A stretch of 64,000 bases of DNA from Bacteroidota bacterium (GTDB lineage: Bacteria; Bacteroidota; Bacteroidia; UKL13-3), in assembly GCA_027491355.1 (NCBI GenBank), contig JAIXWI010000029.1:124001-188000 (forward strand), written 5' to 3'. The translations under genes and the position numbers were made by a program. Within the stretch, counting starts at the first letter, position 1; each line of letters opens with the position of its first letter. Under the pieces are notes generated by a model that was not told the origin of the DNA, ran no database searches, and worked only from the letters and a program-made list of their open reading frames with translations. Shown here piece after piece: positions 25,407 through 35,559 of this stretch.

Positions 25407-26915
25407 TTAACGAGGACGAGAAATTGAGCCACCAGATCTGTTACCAGAACTATTAGAACCACCACCACCTGAACCATTTGAAAATCCATTGAATCCACCA
25501 CCATTCCTTTGTGGAGATGAAGCCGGCGCTTGGTATTCTATTCGCTCATGAACCCTTGAGGGAAATTCATTTCTAGGTGCTGGAGATTGAATTTGTTGGA
25601 TAGATTGGTTCCTATCTGGTATATACCCTCTATTTGGTTGCATTTCTTGGTTCCCTATTCCTTGAATGCGATTGGGCTGTGTACTACGTTCAGGCATGGT
25701 TTGAGACACGTTGTCTCTTGGTGGAACATAGATAGGTCCATTACTTCCATTGATTAATTTACCCCCGTCTTGAAGGGACTCTTCACCCCTGAATGATTTA
25801 TCCCTATAGTTACTCGGATCTGCATAAACAGGATTATTTACAGGAGGTATTCCATTGACAGATGGTTGTGTGTTGTCTGCTGGTTGTTGCATTGGCAAAC
25901 CAGGATTGGTGTTTGGTTTAGCTTCAATTGGAACAGAAACTGCCGGAGCAGCTTGTTGTTTTGGCAAAGCCATTCCAGGATTTCTCATTTTCCCTTGGCC
26001 AGAAACAGTGGCTTCATCGCTTTCCTTTTTACCTAAAAAGGGCCTGGTTCCCGGGTTAAGCATGCCTCCATTAGGATTTGAATGATCTTGACCTGAACTC
26101 CCTATGGATTCTCTTGGTCTTGACCTTGAAGGATTGAGGTTGCGTTCATGTGTTCTAAACCAAGGAGAATAATAACCTATCCAAGGATTGGCATATCCAA
26201 AATAATTGGGGTAAAAAGGATTGCACCAAGGACTGTAAAATTGGTTATAAAAACCAAAATTGTTAAAAAATGGATTGAAGCCCCAATAATTCCCAAAAGG
26301 TTGATGCCATAGTGGAGCCCCCCACATTGAATTGAAAACTGGCCACTGATAGCCGAATTGCCAGCCTGAGAAATCATTCCATCCAAAATAGCTATTGCCA
26401 AAATAAAAGTCATTCATTGATGGATTCAACCACCTTGAGTTGTAACGTAAACCTGTTCTGAATGAACGGTTATTTGAAAAATAGTTATTGTTATAGTTGT
26501 TGACTGTAAATGGTTGAGAGTTTTGAGGAGCAGTTGCGGGTTGTAATTCTTGTATAGTGTTGGTTTGAGAATTAGCTGTACTGTTTTGATTGTTGCTTAA
26601 TCTTTGTTGATTCCATGCTTGATAAGCAGCTTCTGCTCTTGCTTCATCATTGGGTTCAACCCCAACAGCCTCTTCTTGAAGAGATGATTCCTGAAGCTGT
26701 TTGGGTTGTCTTGGTTTTGACGGTTGTTTTTGAGGAGGTGTTGATGGGGCTTGTTCAAATTTAACATCATCTAAAGATTTCTCTTTTTGTTGACTGTCTG
26801 AACTTTTCCAATACACATCATCAGGTTGTTCATGCTGCAAGCGATAGTTAGGATAAGAGCAAGAACTTAATCCAATAAAAACCAAGTTACTGAATAAAAA
26901 AATGAGATTTTTCAT
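25407..26915 (-). CDS. Low-complexity lipoprotein rich in Asn, Gln, Pro and aromatic residues
   Basis: The 502-aa protein has a lipoprotein signal (LVFIGLSSCSYP, lipidated Cys near residue 19). A Gln/Pro/Lys/Glu-rich region (about 35-130) follows, then a segment of about 120 residues (about 140-260) made almost entirely of Asn, Phe, Trp, Tyr, Gly and Pro (for example FGWNDFSGWQFGYQWP, FNPFFNNFGFYNQFYSP), then a Pro/Asn/Gly-rich tail ending in Gly/Ser/Arg repeats. I recognise no domain. Composition resembles prion-like, phase-separating or adhesive proteins. It is probably cotranscribed with the FadL-like gene and diverges from proS. Confidence 0.8.
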   Translation of the reverse strand: MKNLIFLFSNLVFIGLSSCSYPNYRLQHEQPDDVYWKSSDSQQKEKSLDDVKFEQAPSTPPQKQPSKPRQPKQLQESSLQEEAVGVEPNDEARAEAAYQAWNQQRLSNNQNSTANSQTNTIQELQPATAPQNSQPFTVNNYNNNYFSNNRSFRTGLRYNSRWLNPSMNDFYFGNSYFGWNDFSGWQFGYQWPVFNSMWGAPLWHQPFGNYWGFNPFFNNFGFYNQFYSPWCNPFYPNYFGYANPWIGYYSPWFRTHERNLNPSRSRPRESIGSSGQDHSNPNGGMLNPGTRPFLGKKESDEATVSGQGKMRNPGMALPKQQAAPAVSVPIEAKPNTNPGLPMQQPADNTQPSVNGIPPVNNPVYADPSNYRDKSFRGEESLQDGGKLINGSNGPIYVPPRDNVSQTMPERSTQPNRIQGIGNQEMQPNRGYIPDRNQSIQQIQSPAPRNEFPSRVHERIEYQAPASSPQRNGGGFNGFSNGSGGGGSNSSGNRSGGSISRPR

Positions 26916-27003
26916 AGCATGGATTTTGAATAGCCTTCACAAAGTAACAAAAAAAAGTATTTTCGCATTGGATTATCATTAATCAAATACTATTCCAAAA
27001 AAA

Positions 27004-28479
27004 ATGGACATCAAAAAAATTAAACGGAGTGAAGATTACAGTGCATGGTACAACAACCTGGTAAAAAACGCTGATTTAGCAGAACATTCAGCTGTTAAAG
27101 GATGTATGGTAATTAAACCGTATGGGTATGCAATCTGGGAAACCATGCAGTCAGAATTAGACAGACGGTTCAAAGATACTGGACACCAAAATGCCTACTT
27201 CCCTCTTTTTATACCTAAAAGTTTCTTTAGCAAGGAAGCTAGTCACGTAGATGGTTTTGCAAAAGAATGTGCCGTAGTTACCCATTACCGACTAAAAGTA
27301 GACGAAAAAACAGGTGAAATAGTTGTTGATCCAGAAGCAAAATTAGAAGAAGAATTAATTGTAAGACCAACCTCAGAAACAATTATTTGGAATACTTACA
27401 GAGATTGGATTCAAAGCTACCGCGATTTGCCAATTTTAATTAATCAATGGGCTAATGTGGTGAGATGGGAAATGAGAACCCGTTTGTTTTTAAGGACCGC
27501 TGAATTTTTATGGCAAGAAGGACATACTGCTCATGCATCAGCGGAGGAAGCAATTGCTGAAACAAAGCAAATGTTAGATGTTTATGCTGATTTTGCTGAA
27601 AATATTCTAGCAGTTCCGGTAATTAAAGGTTTTAAAACTGCCAACGAACGTTTTGCAGGGGCACTAGAAACCTATTGCATAGAGGGCTTAATGCAAGATG
27701 GCAAAGCGCTTCAAATGGGAACGTCTCATTTTTTGGGTCAAAATTTTGCAAAAGCATTCGATGTGAAATTTGTAACAAAAGAAAACAAACAAGAATATGT
27801 TTGGGCTACCAGTTGGGGAGTATCCACCCGATTAATGGGCGCATTAATTATGAGCCATAGCGATGATGAGGGCTTGGTACTTCCTCCCCGTTTAGCACCT
27901 ATTCAGGTTGTTATTGTTCCTATTTTCAGAAAACAAGAAGAGCAAACTTTGGTATTAGACAAAGCCAATGAGATAGCGCAATCATTGAAAGCGTTGGGAA
28001 TAAGAGTAAAATTAGATGCCAAAGACAACCAATCTCCCGGTTATAAATTTGCCGAATACGAATTAAAAGGAGTACCTGTTCGTATTGCCATCGGTCCGAG
28101 AGACGTGCAAAATGGAACCATTGAAGTTGCTCGAAGAGATACCAAGGAGAAACAAAGCATGGATGCCAGCGATGTGGCGCATAAAATCTCGCATTTATTA
28201 GAGCAAATTCAACAGAATTTGTTTCAACGTGCACTTGATTTTAGAGAAGAACACATTACAACAGTTGACACTTGGGATGAATTCTTGCATACACTAGAAA
28301 ACAAATCTGGATTCATTTCGGCACATTGGGATGGCACAACAGCAACTGAGTTAAAAATAAAAGAAGCCTGTAAAGCAACCATTCGCTGCATTCCACTTGA
28401 CAACAAACAAGAATCAGGAAATTGTGTTTTTACAGGTAAACCCTCTTCACAAAGGGTACTTTTTGCTAAAGCTTATTAA
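27004..28479 (+). CDS. proS: Prolyl-tRNA synthetase (archaeal/eukaryal-type)
   Basis: ProRS charges tRNA-Pro. The 491-aa protein is the short class lacking the bacterial YbaK-like editing insertion. Class II motifs: [15 protein letters not shown] (motif 1 region), RPTSETIIW and [25 protein letters not shown] (motif 2), then [26 protein letters not shown] (motif 3 and anticodon domain start). The anticodon-binding domain covers about residues 300-400 and the C-terminal ProRS-specific domain (about 400-491) ends in ...FAKAY, the typical Tyr terminus. It is the first of a plus-strand run with a conserved unknown gene 4 bp downstream. Confidence 0.96.
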   Translation: MDIKKIKRSEDYSAWYNNLVKNADLAEHSAVKGCMVIKPYGYAIWETMQSELDRRFKDTGHQNAYFPLFIPKSFFSKEASHVDGFAKECAVVTHYRLKVDEKTGEIVVDPEAKLEEELIVRPTSETIIWNTYRDWIQSYRDLPILINQWANVVRWEMRTRLFLRTAEFLWQEGHTAHASAEEAIAETKQMLDVYADFAENILAVPVIKGFKTANERFAGALETYCIEGLMQDGKALQMGTSHFLGQNFAKAFDVKFVTKENKQEYVWATSWGVSTRLMGALIMSHSDDEGLVLPPRLAPIQVVIVPIFRKQEEQTLVLDKANEIAQSLKALGIRVKLDAKDNQSPGYKFAEYELKGVPVRIAIGPRDVQNGTIEVARRDTKEKQSMDASDVAHKISHLLEQIQQNLFQRALDFREEHITTVDTWDEFLHTLENKSGFISAHWDGTTATELKIKEACKATIRCIPLDNKQESGNCVFTGKPSSQRVLFAKAY

Positions 28480-28483
28480 AAAA

Positions 28484-29164
28484 ATGACACCTAAAATTGA
28501 AAAAGTAAAACAGATTTTACTAGAAAAATCATCAGTAAAACAATTGGCATATCGTCAAACCATCAAAAGTTTTGATGTGCTAAGGGAATCTGTCAAACAA
28601 ATAGCTATGCAACTCAACCAAGAAGTTGCAAAAACAGATCCATCTGTAGAAATTAAATATTACGAAAAATCTGATTTTGAATTTCACTTAAAATTTTCGG
28701 GTGATACATTGGTATTCATGATGCACACCAATGTATTTGACTTTGATTCCAGTCATTTTATACACCAAACACCTTATGTAAAATCAGATTCAACAAGAGA
28801 GTTTTGTGGCATGATTCAGGTATATAACTTTTTGGCTGATTCTATTAAATACAATAGAGAAGGAGATGTTGGTTACTTGGTGGGCCGTTTGTTCGTCAAT
28901 AAAGACCAACATTTTTTCATAGATGGCAACAGACCTTTGTCTTTTTTGTACAGCAATTTTGCCGAAAATGAAATCAGCGAACAAAACATGGCTGAATTGG
29001 TAACTGAGTGTATGCAATATTGCCTACATTATGATTTAATGGCCCCGCCTATTGAAGCTGTTTTTCATTTAACAGTTGAACAAAAAAACTTCATGAGTTA
29101 TAGCAGTGGCATCCCTACTTCAAAAACAATGGGATTCAGAATGGAATCCTCGGACAATAAATAA
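28484..29164 (+). CDS. Conserved protein of unknown function
   Basis: The start at 28484 (MTPKIEKVKQILL) is preferred over the track start at 28397, which lies inside proS. The 226-aa product has no signal peptide or membrane segment. It begins with charged helices (residues 1-50) and then mixed alpha/beta (YYEKSDFEFHLKFSGDTLVFMMHTNVFDFD, GMIQVYNFLADSIKYNREGDVGYLVGRLFVN). I recall similar proteins in other Bacteroidota but cannot name the family. The 4-bp spacing suggests cotranscription with proS. It may be a cytoplasmic housekeeping protein. Confidence 0.75.
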   Translation: MTPKIEKVKQILLEKSSVKQLAYRQTIKSFDVLRESVKQIAMQLNQEVAKTDPSVEIKYYEKSDFEFHLKFSGDTLVFMMHTNVFDFDSSHFIHQTPYVKSDSTREFCGMIQVYNFLADSIKYNREGDVGYLVGRLFVNKDQHFFIDGNRPLSFLYSNFAENEISEQNMAELVTECMQYCLHYDLMAPPIEAVFHLTVEQKNFMSYSSGIPTSKTMGFRMESSDNK

Positions 29165-29388
29165 TTTTTTTCTTTTTTGTTTCGGTCATTTTGACCACTT
29201 TTTGGGATTGGCTTGATTCATGTCATTCTCTTGCAAAGCTGACATTTTTTTGAAGGCACAATCCCTTTTTCTATTAATTAGCTGAATTACAGCTAAAAAA
29301 AAGGAAATTTCTTTGCCCATTAAACAAGGTGAATCAGCCAAAAAGATTTAAATTTACACCCTATACGAGAACATAAAGACAGCACAAC

Positions 29389-32300
29389 ATGATTGGTAAC
29401 ATTTTCAAAGGTTTAACAAAAATTTTCGGCAGTAAATCGGACAGAGATTTAAAAGAATTGTATCCAATAGTAGAACAAATCAATGAGCATTATGCACAAT
29501 TGAACAGTTTAACTGATGATCAACTCAGAAACCGTACTACTGAATTCAAACAAAAAATTCAAACACATTTAGGCACCATTCAATCTGAAATAGCTGAACT
29601 CAAAGCCCAAACCCTCCAAGAAGACATAGATCTTAATAAAAAAGATGAACTTTTCAAACAAATTGAACAACTTGAAAAAGATGCCAATGCCGCTTTAGAA
29701 GTTGTACTGCTTGAAATTCTACCTGAAGCATTTGCTGTTGTAAAAGAAACAGCTCGAAGATTCAGCGAGCAAAAACAAATGGTTGTTACCGCAACCGAAT
29801 GGGATAAGCAACTCAGTGCTTACACTAGGTCAAAAAAACCAGTACAAATTTCAGGTGAACAAGCCATTTGGAACAATACTTGGGAAGCTGCTGGCAATGC
29901 TATCACTTGGAACATGGTACATTACGATGTGCAACTAATTGGTGGGATGGTGCTACACAAGGGCCAAATCTCTGAAATGGCAACTGGCGAAGGGAAAACG
30001 CTTGTCTCAACACTACCAACATACCTGAATGCGTTGGCAGGGAAAGGCGTTCACATTGTTACCGTAAACGACTATTTGGCACGAAGAGACTGTGAATGGA
30101 ATGCACCAATATTTGAATTCCACGGACTTAGAGTAGATTGTATAGACTACCATCAGCCCAACTCAACTGCCAGAAGAAATGCCTATTTAGCTGATATTAC
30201 ATACGGAACCAACAATGAATTTGGTTTTGATTACCTCAGAGATAACATGGCTAGTAATTTGCAAGAATTGGTGCAACGCAAACACCATTTTGCAATGGTA
30301 GATGAAGTAGATTCTGTATTGATTGATGATGCAAGAACTCCTCTCATTATAAGTGGGCCTGTTCCAAAAGGCGATGACCAACAATTTCACCAACTCAAAC
30401 CTCGAATTGAAAAATTGGTCAATGCACAAAAAACATATATCAATACCGCTTTGGCTGATGCCAAAAGATTAATTGCAGCTGGGAATGACAAAGAGGGTGG
30501 ATTTAAATTGTTGCAAGCATACAGAGGATTACCTAAAAACAGTTCTCTGATTAAATTTTTAAGCGAGCCTGGTACCCGTCAATTGCTTACCAAAACTGAA
30601 AACTTCTACCTGCAAGATCAGCAAAAAGAAATGCACAAAGTAGATGCTGATTTGTTTTTTGTGATAGATGAAAAAATAAATGCTGTAGACCTCACAGAAA
30701 AAGGAATTGAACTGATTACCTCTTCAGGAGAGGACCCACATTTCTTTATCATCCCTGATGTTGGTAGTTCTATTGCTGAAATAGAGAAAAGTACAATTGC
30801 AGAGGAAGAGAAAATCAAACACAAAGAACAATTGATGCTAGACTTTTCTATTAAGTCTGAGCGCATTCACACTGTTAATCAATTACTCAAAGCCTATTGC
30901 ATGTTTGAAAAAGATGTAGAATACATCATTCAAGATGCCAAAGTGAAAATTGTGGATGAGCAAACAGGTCGTGTATTGGATGGTAGAAGGTACAGTGATG
31001 GTTTACACCAAGCAATTGAGGCCAAAGAAAATGTTAAGGTTGAAGCAGCAACGCAAACCTATGCAACCATAACTTTACAAAACTTCTTTAGAATGTACCA
31101 CAAATTGGCTGGTATGACTGGTACTGCAGTAACTGAAGCTGGTGAGTTTTGGGAAATTTATAAATTAGATGTAGTTGAGATTCCAACAAATAGAGCTATT
31201 TCTAGAAAAGATGAAGAAGATGTGATCTACAAAACGAAAAGAGAAAAATTCAATGCAGTCATAGAAGATGTGATTCGTTTAACTGAACTAGGTAGGCCAG
31301 TTTTAGTAGGAACAACCTCTGTTGAAGTATCTGAATTGTTGAGTAGAATGTTAACCATGCGTAAAATCAAACACAATGTTTTGAACGCAAAACAACACCA
31401 AAGAGAAGCTGAGATTGTTGCTGAAGCAGGTCAAAAAAGTGCTGTAACCATTGCCACTAACATGGCTGGTCGAGGTACAGATATTAAATTGGGTGAAGGA
31501 GTTAGAGAAGTTGGAGGTTTGGCAATTATTGGAACTGAAAGACATGAGAGCAGAAGGGTTGACAGACAGTTGAGAGGAAGAGCAGGTAGACAAGGAGATC
31601 CTGGATCTTCAAAATTTTATGTTTCACTTGAAGATGATTTAATGCGTTTATTTGGCTCTGAGAGAATTGCTGGAATCATGGACAGACTTGGCATGAAAGA
31701 AGGTGAAAACATTGAACATTCTTTGATTACCAAAAATATTGAAAGGGCTCAGAAAAGAGTTGAACAAAATAATTTTGGCATCCGTAAAAGATTATTAGAA
31801 TATGATGATGTAATGAATTCTCAAAGAGAGGTTATCTATGCAAAAAGAAGAAATGCCCTTTACGGAGATAAATTGCAATTGGATTTACAAAACATGTTAG
31901 CCGATACCTGTGAAGAGTTAGTTGAAGTATACAGGGAACAAAAAAATTACAAAGAGTTTAATTTTGAATTGCTAAGAATTTTTGGTTTGGATACCCAAAT
32001 CAATGAAGCAGATTTTTTTGCTCATAAGCATGAAGCTTTGGTTGACCGTTTGTTTACTGAATTGGTGAATCATTATCACCAAAAAATAGAGGAACTAGCA
32101 GCCTTGTCTTTCCCGGTTATTCAGAATGTATTTGTGAACCAAGGATCACAATTTGAAAACATTTCAGTTCCAATTACAGATGGTTTGCACCACATGCAAA
32201 TTCCAGTGAACTTGAAAAAAGCATACGAAACAAATGCAAAAGAAATTAGCAGAACATTCGAAAAGTTTGCCAGTTTGTATGTCATAGACAATGAATGGAA

Positions 32301-32718
32301 AGAGCACCTAAGAGAGATGGACGAGTTGAAACAATCGAGTCAGAATGCAGTATTTGAACAAAAAGATCCTTTGTTAATTTACAAGTTAGAGTCGTTTAAA
32401 TTGTTCAATGAAATGCTTTCTAAGGTAAACAAACAAACATTGGGTATGCTTTACAAAGCATTCATACCTATGGACGACCCAAATGAGGTGAAACAAGCTA
32501 TTGAAACCAAAAAAAATGATGCGGGTAAATTAAAAACATCTAGAACAGATGAATTAGGAGATGCTAACAGAAGAAACCAAGAAGCCATGCAGCAAAGCGA
32601 ATCTCCAAAGGTTCAACAAGTTAAAGGAGTTGTTAAAATTGGCCGAAATGACCCATGTCCATGTGGTAGTGGAAAAAAATACAAATCTTGTCATGGTAAA
32701 GATGAATTAACAAACTAA
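29389..32718 (+). CDS. secA: Preprotein translocase ATPase SecA
   Basis: SecA drives protein export through SecYEG. Motifs are Walker A ATGEGKT at residues 198-204, DEVDSVLIDDARTPLIIS (Walker B), the GTDIKLG segment, and RQLRGRAGRQGDPGSSKFY. At 1109 aa it is longer than the E. coli protein (901 aa) because of a large insertion after the Walker B region (LKPRIEKLVNAQKT to about GLHQAIEAKE), a common feature of Bacteroidota SecA. The C-terminus is a SEC-C zinc finger (DPCPCGSGKKYKSCHG). It heads the cluster deoC, SPOR, FAH. The 224-bp upstream region shows no gene. Confidence 0.97.
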   Translation: MIGNIFKGLTKIFGSKSDRDLKELYPIVEQINEHYAQLNSLTDDQLRNRTTEFKQKIQTHLGTIQSEIAELKAQTLQEDIDLNKKDELFKQIEQLEKDANAALEVVLLEILPEAFAVVKETARRFSEQKQMVVTATEWDKQLSAYTRSKKPVQISGEQAIWNNTWEAAGNAITWNMVHYDVQLIGGMVLHKGQISEMATGEGKTLVSTLPTYLNALAGKGVHIVTVNDYLARRDCEWNAPIFEFHGLRVDCIDYHQPNSTARRNAYLADITYGTNNEFGFDYLRDNMASNLQELVQRKHHFAMVDEVDSVLIDDARTPLIISGPVPKGDDQQFHQLKPRIEKLVNAQKTYINTALADAKRLIAAGNDKEGGFKLLQAYRGLPKNSSLIKFLSEPGTRQLLTKTENFYLQDQQKEMHKVDADLFFVIDEKINAVDLTEKGIELITSSGEDPHFFIIPDVGSSIAEIEKSTIAEEEKIKHKEQLMLDFSIKSERIHTVNQLLKAYCMFEKDVEYIIQDAKVKIVDEQTGRVLDGRRYSDGLHQAIEAKENVKVEAATQTYATITLQNFFRMYHKLAGMTGTAVTEAGEFWEIYKLDVVEIPTNRAISRKDEEDVIYKTKREKFNAVIEDVIRLTELGRPVLVGTTSVEVSELLSRMLTMRKIKHNVLNAKQHQREAEIVAEAGQKSAVTIATNMAGRGTDIKLGEGVREVGGLAIIGTERHESRRVDRQLRGRAGRQGDPGSSKFYVSLEDDLMRLFGSERIAGIMDRLGMKEGENIEHSLITKNIERAQKRVEQNNFGIRKRLLEYDDVMNSQREVIYAKRRNALYGDKLQLDLQNMLADTCEELVEVYREQKNYKEFNFELLRIFGLDTQINEADFFAHKHEALVDRLFTELVNHYHQKIEELAALSFPVIQNVFVNQGSQFENISVPITDGLHHMQIPVNLKKAYETNAKEISRTFEKFASLYVIDNEWKEHLREMDELKQSSQNAVFEQKDPLLIYKLESFKLFNEMLSKVNKQTLGMLYKAFIPMDDPNEVKQAIETKKNDAGKLKTSRTDELGDANRRNQEAMQQSESPKVQQVKGVVKIGRNDPCPCGSGKKYKSCHGKDELTN

Positions 32719-32721
32719 AGT

Positions 32722-33396
32722 ATGAATAACCCTGCGGAAAATAGAGTACTGGCTCAATTTATTGAACACACTTTGCTTAGACCCGACTGCACAGTTGAAG
32801 AAATTACAAAATTGTGTGAACAAGCAATTGCTCAAAATTTTATTGGAGTTTGTGTTCCTCCCTATTTTGTGCAGCATGCAAAAAAAGTATTGAACAATTC
32901 CAATGTTAAAATTGTAACAGTTGTAGGGTTTCCCTTTGGTTACAACATTGTTTCCAGTAAGGTTGAAGAAGTAAAAAAAGCCATCACCTCTGGTGCTCAT
33001 GAAATAGATATGGTCATGAACATTGCTGCACTAAAAAGCAAAGACCTCTCTACACTTCAAAACGACATACAGTCTGTTGTTACAGCTTGTCATTTACAAA
33101 ATAGAATTTGCAAAGTCATTATTGAAACTGGTAATCTGACCGAAGAAGAGTTAAAATTGGCTTGTAAAATTTGTGTAGACTGTGAAGCTGACTATGTGAA
33201 AACTTCTACAGGTTACGGCAATGCCGGAGCAAGTGTTGATATTGTAAAACTGATGAGAAAAGTACTACCTGCCCGAACAAAAATTAAAGCTTCTGGGGGT
33301 ATTAAAAGCCGCAAATTTGCACAAGAACTAATTGATGCTGGTGCAAATAGAATTGGCACTTCGGCTGGTATAGCAATTTTAGAGGAAGAAATTTAA
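32722..33396 (+). CDS. deoC: Deoxyribose-phosphate aldolase
   Basis: DeoC cleaves 2-deoxyribose-5-phosphate to glyceraldehyde-3-phosphate and acetaldehyde in deoxynucleoside catabolism. At 224 aa it is the usual length for the class I TIM barrel. Features are VVGFPFGYN near residues 67-75, EIDMVMN with Asp 96, the Schiff-base Lys 160 in DYVKTSTGYG, and Lys 189 in KASGGIKS. It lies 3 bp after secA and 11 bp before a SPOR protein gene. The pair deoC-SPOR is one I recall from other Bacteroidota. Confidence 0.96.
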   Translation: MNNPAENRVLAQFIEHTLLRPDCTVEEITKLCEQAIAQNFIGVCVPPYFVQHAKKVLNNSNVKIVTVVGFPFGYNIVSSKVEEVKKAITSGAHEIDMVMNIAALKSKDLSTLQNDIQSVVTACHLQNRICKVIIETGNLTEEELKLACKICVDCEADYVKTSTGYGNAGASVDIVKLMRKVLPARTKIKASGGIKSRKFAQELIDAGANRIGTSAGIAILEEEI

Positions 33397-33407
33397 AACT
33401 TGATACT

Positions 33408-33800
33408 ATGAAACTATTGTTGGCTTTTCTCATGGGTCTGTTTACAATAAATTTTACCTTGGCACAAAAAGGCAGTTTAAAAATTGTCAATGATGTGTAT
33501 TTAGACAGCTTGATTGAAAAAAACAAAAACATCCATAAAATCAAAAACTCAATGGATGGCTTCCGCATTCAATTGTTTTCTGGAACCGAAAGAAACAATG
33601 CAAATCAATTGAAAGCAAAGTTTTTAGCAGCTTATCCAGCGGTTCCAGCTTACCTCATCTACCAACAACCTTATTTTAAATTGAGGGTTGGCGACTTTAG
33701 AAACAAAATGGAAGCTCAAAATTTATTTCACCATTTAAACACTGAATTTAACCAGGCAATAATTGTAGCCGATAAAATCAACTTTCCAAAACTCAAATAA
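33408..33800 (+). CDS. SPOR-domain secreted protein
   Basis: The 130-aa protein has a signal peptide (MKLLLAFLMGLFTINFTLAQ) and a C-terminal SPOR domain (about residues 50-125, with FRIQLFSGTERNNANQLKAKFLAAYP, FKLRVGDFRNKMEAQNLF, and NQAIIVADKINFP). SPOR domains bind glycan strands lacking stem peptides at division sites. Because it is soluble after cleavage, it is probably periplasmic. It lies between deoC and the FAH gene with gaps of 11 and 1 bp, so it is translated from the same transcript. A direct division role is an inference. Confidence 0.9.
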   Translation: MKLLLAFLMGLFTINFTLAQKGSLKIVNDVYLDSLIEKNKNIHKIKNSMDGFRIQLFSGTERNNANQLKAKFLAAYPAVPAYLIYQQPYFKLRVGDFRNKMEAQNLFHHLNTEFNQAIIVADKINFPKLK

Positions 33801-33801
33801 C

Positions 33802-34812
33802 ATGAAACTAATAACCTATACTTTTAAAGAAAATACAAGTGCTGGAATTTTACATGAAGAAAAAATCTGGCCTTTTGAGTCAATTTCAAAATCGTTACCA
33901 AGTTCAATTTTGGCATTGGTTCAAGCTGGCGAGCAAGCCATGAACGACTTGAAAAAAATCAACCAAGATTTAATTGAAGGCAAATTAAACATCCCTTTTA
34001 TTTCAGTATCGGACGTAAAAATTGAGGCACCTATTCCCAATCCTACATCTTGTAGAGATGGCTACGCATTCAGACAACATGTTGCTGCAGCAAGAAGAAA
34101 TAGAGGTGTTCCCATGATTCCTGAATTTGACCAATACCCTATATTTTATTTTACCAACCACAATGCCATTCAAGGACCAGGTCCTATACTGTGCATGCCT
34201 GATCATTTTCAAAAACTTGATTTTGAATTAGAGATTGCTGTAGTAATTGGTAAGAAAGGGAGAAACTTTACTGCTGCTGAAGCTGATGCATACATTGCTG
34301 GTTACACCATTATGAATGACATGAGTGCTAGAACACTCCAAATGGAAGAAATGCTATTGAATTTAGGACCTGCAAAAGGCAAGGATTTTTCAACAGTCAT
34401 TGGTCCGTATTTTGTGACTCCTGATGAATTGGCTCCATTTCTTGTACCAGCAAAGCATAACCACACAGGCAACAATTACAATTTAGACATGAAATGCTGG
34501 GTAAATGGTAAACTGGTAAGTCAAGGTAATGTGGCAGACATGGATTGGACTTTTGCAGAAATTATTGAACGCTGCGCTTATGGGGTTGATGTGCTGCCTG
34601 GTGATGTCATTGGTTCTGGAACTGTAGGCACTGGATGCTTCTTAGAACTCAATGGAACGGGTTTACTCAATGACCCTAATTACCAAACCCAATGGCTTCA
34701 AGCAGGTGACATTGTAGAAATGGAGATAACTGGACTTGGATGTTTGACAAATACAATTGAAAAAGTGGCAACTGATTTTTCAATCCTTGCTTTGAAAAAA
34801 CAAGCTTTGTAA
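33802..34812 (+). CDS. Fumarylacetoacetate hydrolase (FAH) family protein
   Basis: The 336-aa protein is of the FAH superfamily: N-terminal domain VKIEAPIPNPTSCRDGYAFRQHV, then YPIFYFTNHNAIQGPGP, LDFELEIAVVIGKKGRN (metal-binding Glu-x-Glu), IAGYTIMNDMSART, and a C-terminal DVLPGDVIGSGTVGTGC. The metal ligands (E-x-E and a later D) are seen. Members cleave C-C bonds of acylpyruvates or fumarylacetoacetate. Real FAH (tyrosine degradation) is longer (about 420 aa); this type more often acts on other beta-diketone-like substrates. Substrate unknown. Confidence 0.9.
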   Translation: MKLITYTFKENTSAGILHEEKIWPFESISKSLPSSILALVQAGEQAMNDLKKINQDLIEGKLNIPFISVSDVKIEAPIPNPTSCRDGYAFRQHVAAARRNRGVPMIPEFDQYPIFYFTNHNAIQGPGPILCMPDHFQKLDFELEIAVVIGKKGRNFTAAEADAYIAGYTIMNDMSARTLQMEEMLLNLGPAKGKDFSTVIGPYFVTPDELAPFLVPAKHNHTGNNYNLDMKCWVNGKLVSQGNVADMDWTFAEIIERCAYGVDVLPGDVIGSGTVGTGCFLELNGTGLLNDPNYQTQWLQAGDIVEMEITGLGCLTNTIEKVATDFSILALKKQAL

Positions 34813-34872
34813 GCTGTTCAATCTTTCTTAATACGCTCTAAAACATTCCGCCAATTGAATGGTTTGGTAGGT

Positions 34873-35559
34873 ATGGGAATATATTTGGTTGCTGGCAGTT
34901 CGAGCGGAATAGGACTGTCTATTACAAAAAATTTACTGAATCAAGGACACCAGGTGATTGGACTCAACAGGACAATGCCTGATTTAAACAGCGATTTGTT
35001 TTCATTTTACGAGGTAGACTTCAGTAGCCAGGAAATTAACCTGCCAAATTTTGAACAACCTATAGACGGGCTATTTTATTGTCCAGGCTCCATCCAACTG
35101 CGTCCATTCAAAAATTTAAAAACCGAAGACTTTATCAATGACTTTGTTTTGAATGTAGTAGGTGCAACAATGCTCATCAAAAAATATTTACCCCAACTTC
35201 AACTGGCAAATCAACCGGGTATAGTATTATTTAGTTCAGTTGCTGCTCAAACGGGTATGAGTTTTCATAGCAGCATTGCAACTTCAAAAGCTGCGATAGA
35301 AGGCTTAACAAAAAGTTTAGCTGCTGAATTCGCCCCTAAAATTCGTGTTAACGCCATTGCACCCTCTTTGACCCAAACTCCATTGAGCGAAAAATTCATC
35401 AATACACCAGAAAAACTTACTGCATCAAAAGAAAGGCATCCCTTAAAAAATATTGGTACAGCAGATGAGTTGGCATCATTTGCCATTCAAATCATGCACA
35501 ACAATTGGATGACAGGTCAAATCATAGGCATGGACGGAGGTTTAAGTAGCATCAGGTAA
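34873..35559 (+). CDS. SDR-family oxidoreductase lacking the catalytic Tyr
   Basis: The ATG at 34873 (MGIYLVAGSSSGIGLS) is used; the track TTG at 34855 is upstream of it. The 228-aa protein has the Rossmann motif GSSSGIG and the SDR Ser segment LFSSVAAQTG. The usual YxxxK is replaced by IATSK (SSIATSKAAIEG), so the Tyr is an Ile while the Lys is kept. Later it has VNAIAPSLTQTPL and GQIIGMDGG. From memory a subfamily with a similar V/I-A-x-S/A-K motif occurs near photolyase and flavin-reductase genes in Bacteroidota; here a flavin reductase follows immediately (TAA then ATG). Confidence 0.88.
   Translation: MGIYLVAGSSSGIGLSITKNLLNQGHQVIGLNRTMPDLNSDLFSFYEVDFSSQEINLPNFEQPIDGLFYCPGSIQLRPFKNLKTEDFINDFVLNVVGATMLIKKYLPQLQLANQPGIVLFSSVAAQTGMSFHSSIATSKAAIEGLTKSLAAEFAPKIRVNAIAPSLTQTPLSEKFINTPEKLTASKERHPLKNIGTADELASFAIQIMHNNWMTGQIIGMDGGLSSIR

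Noticed and set aside
25397-25504. N-terminal extension of the FadL-like ORF (MVVDSMDFQMVQ...)
   Set aside because: It reads through the end of the lipoprotein gene; the signal peptide begins at 25396.
29185-29210. GGTCA-TTT-TGACC hairpin with T run after the gene ending at 29164
   Set aside because: Stem of 5 bp is too weak and the T tract is not directly next to it; not called a terminator.
29279-29300. TAGCTG-AATTA-CAGCTA hairpin followed by A8
   Set aside because: The homopolymer is on the wrong side for termination on the plus strand and no minus-strand gene ends there.
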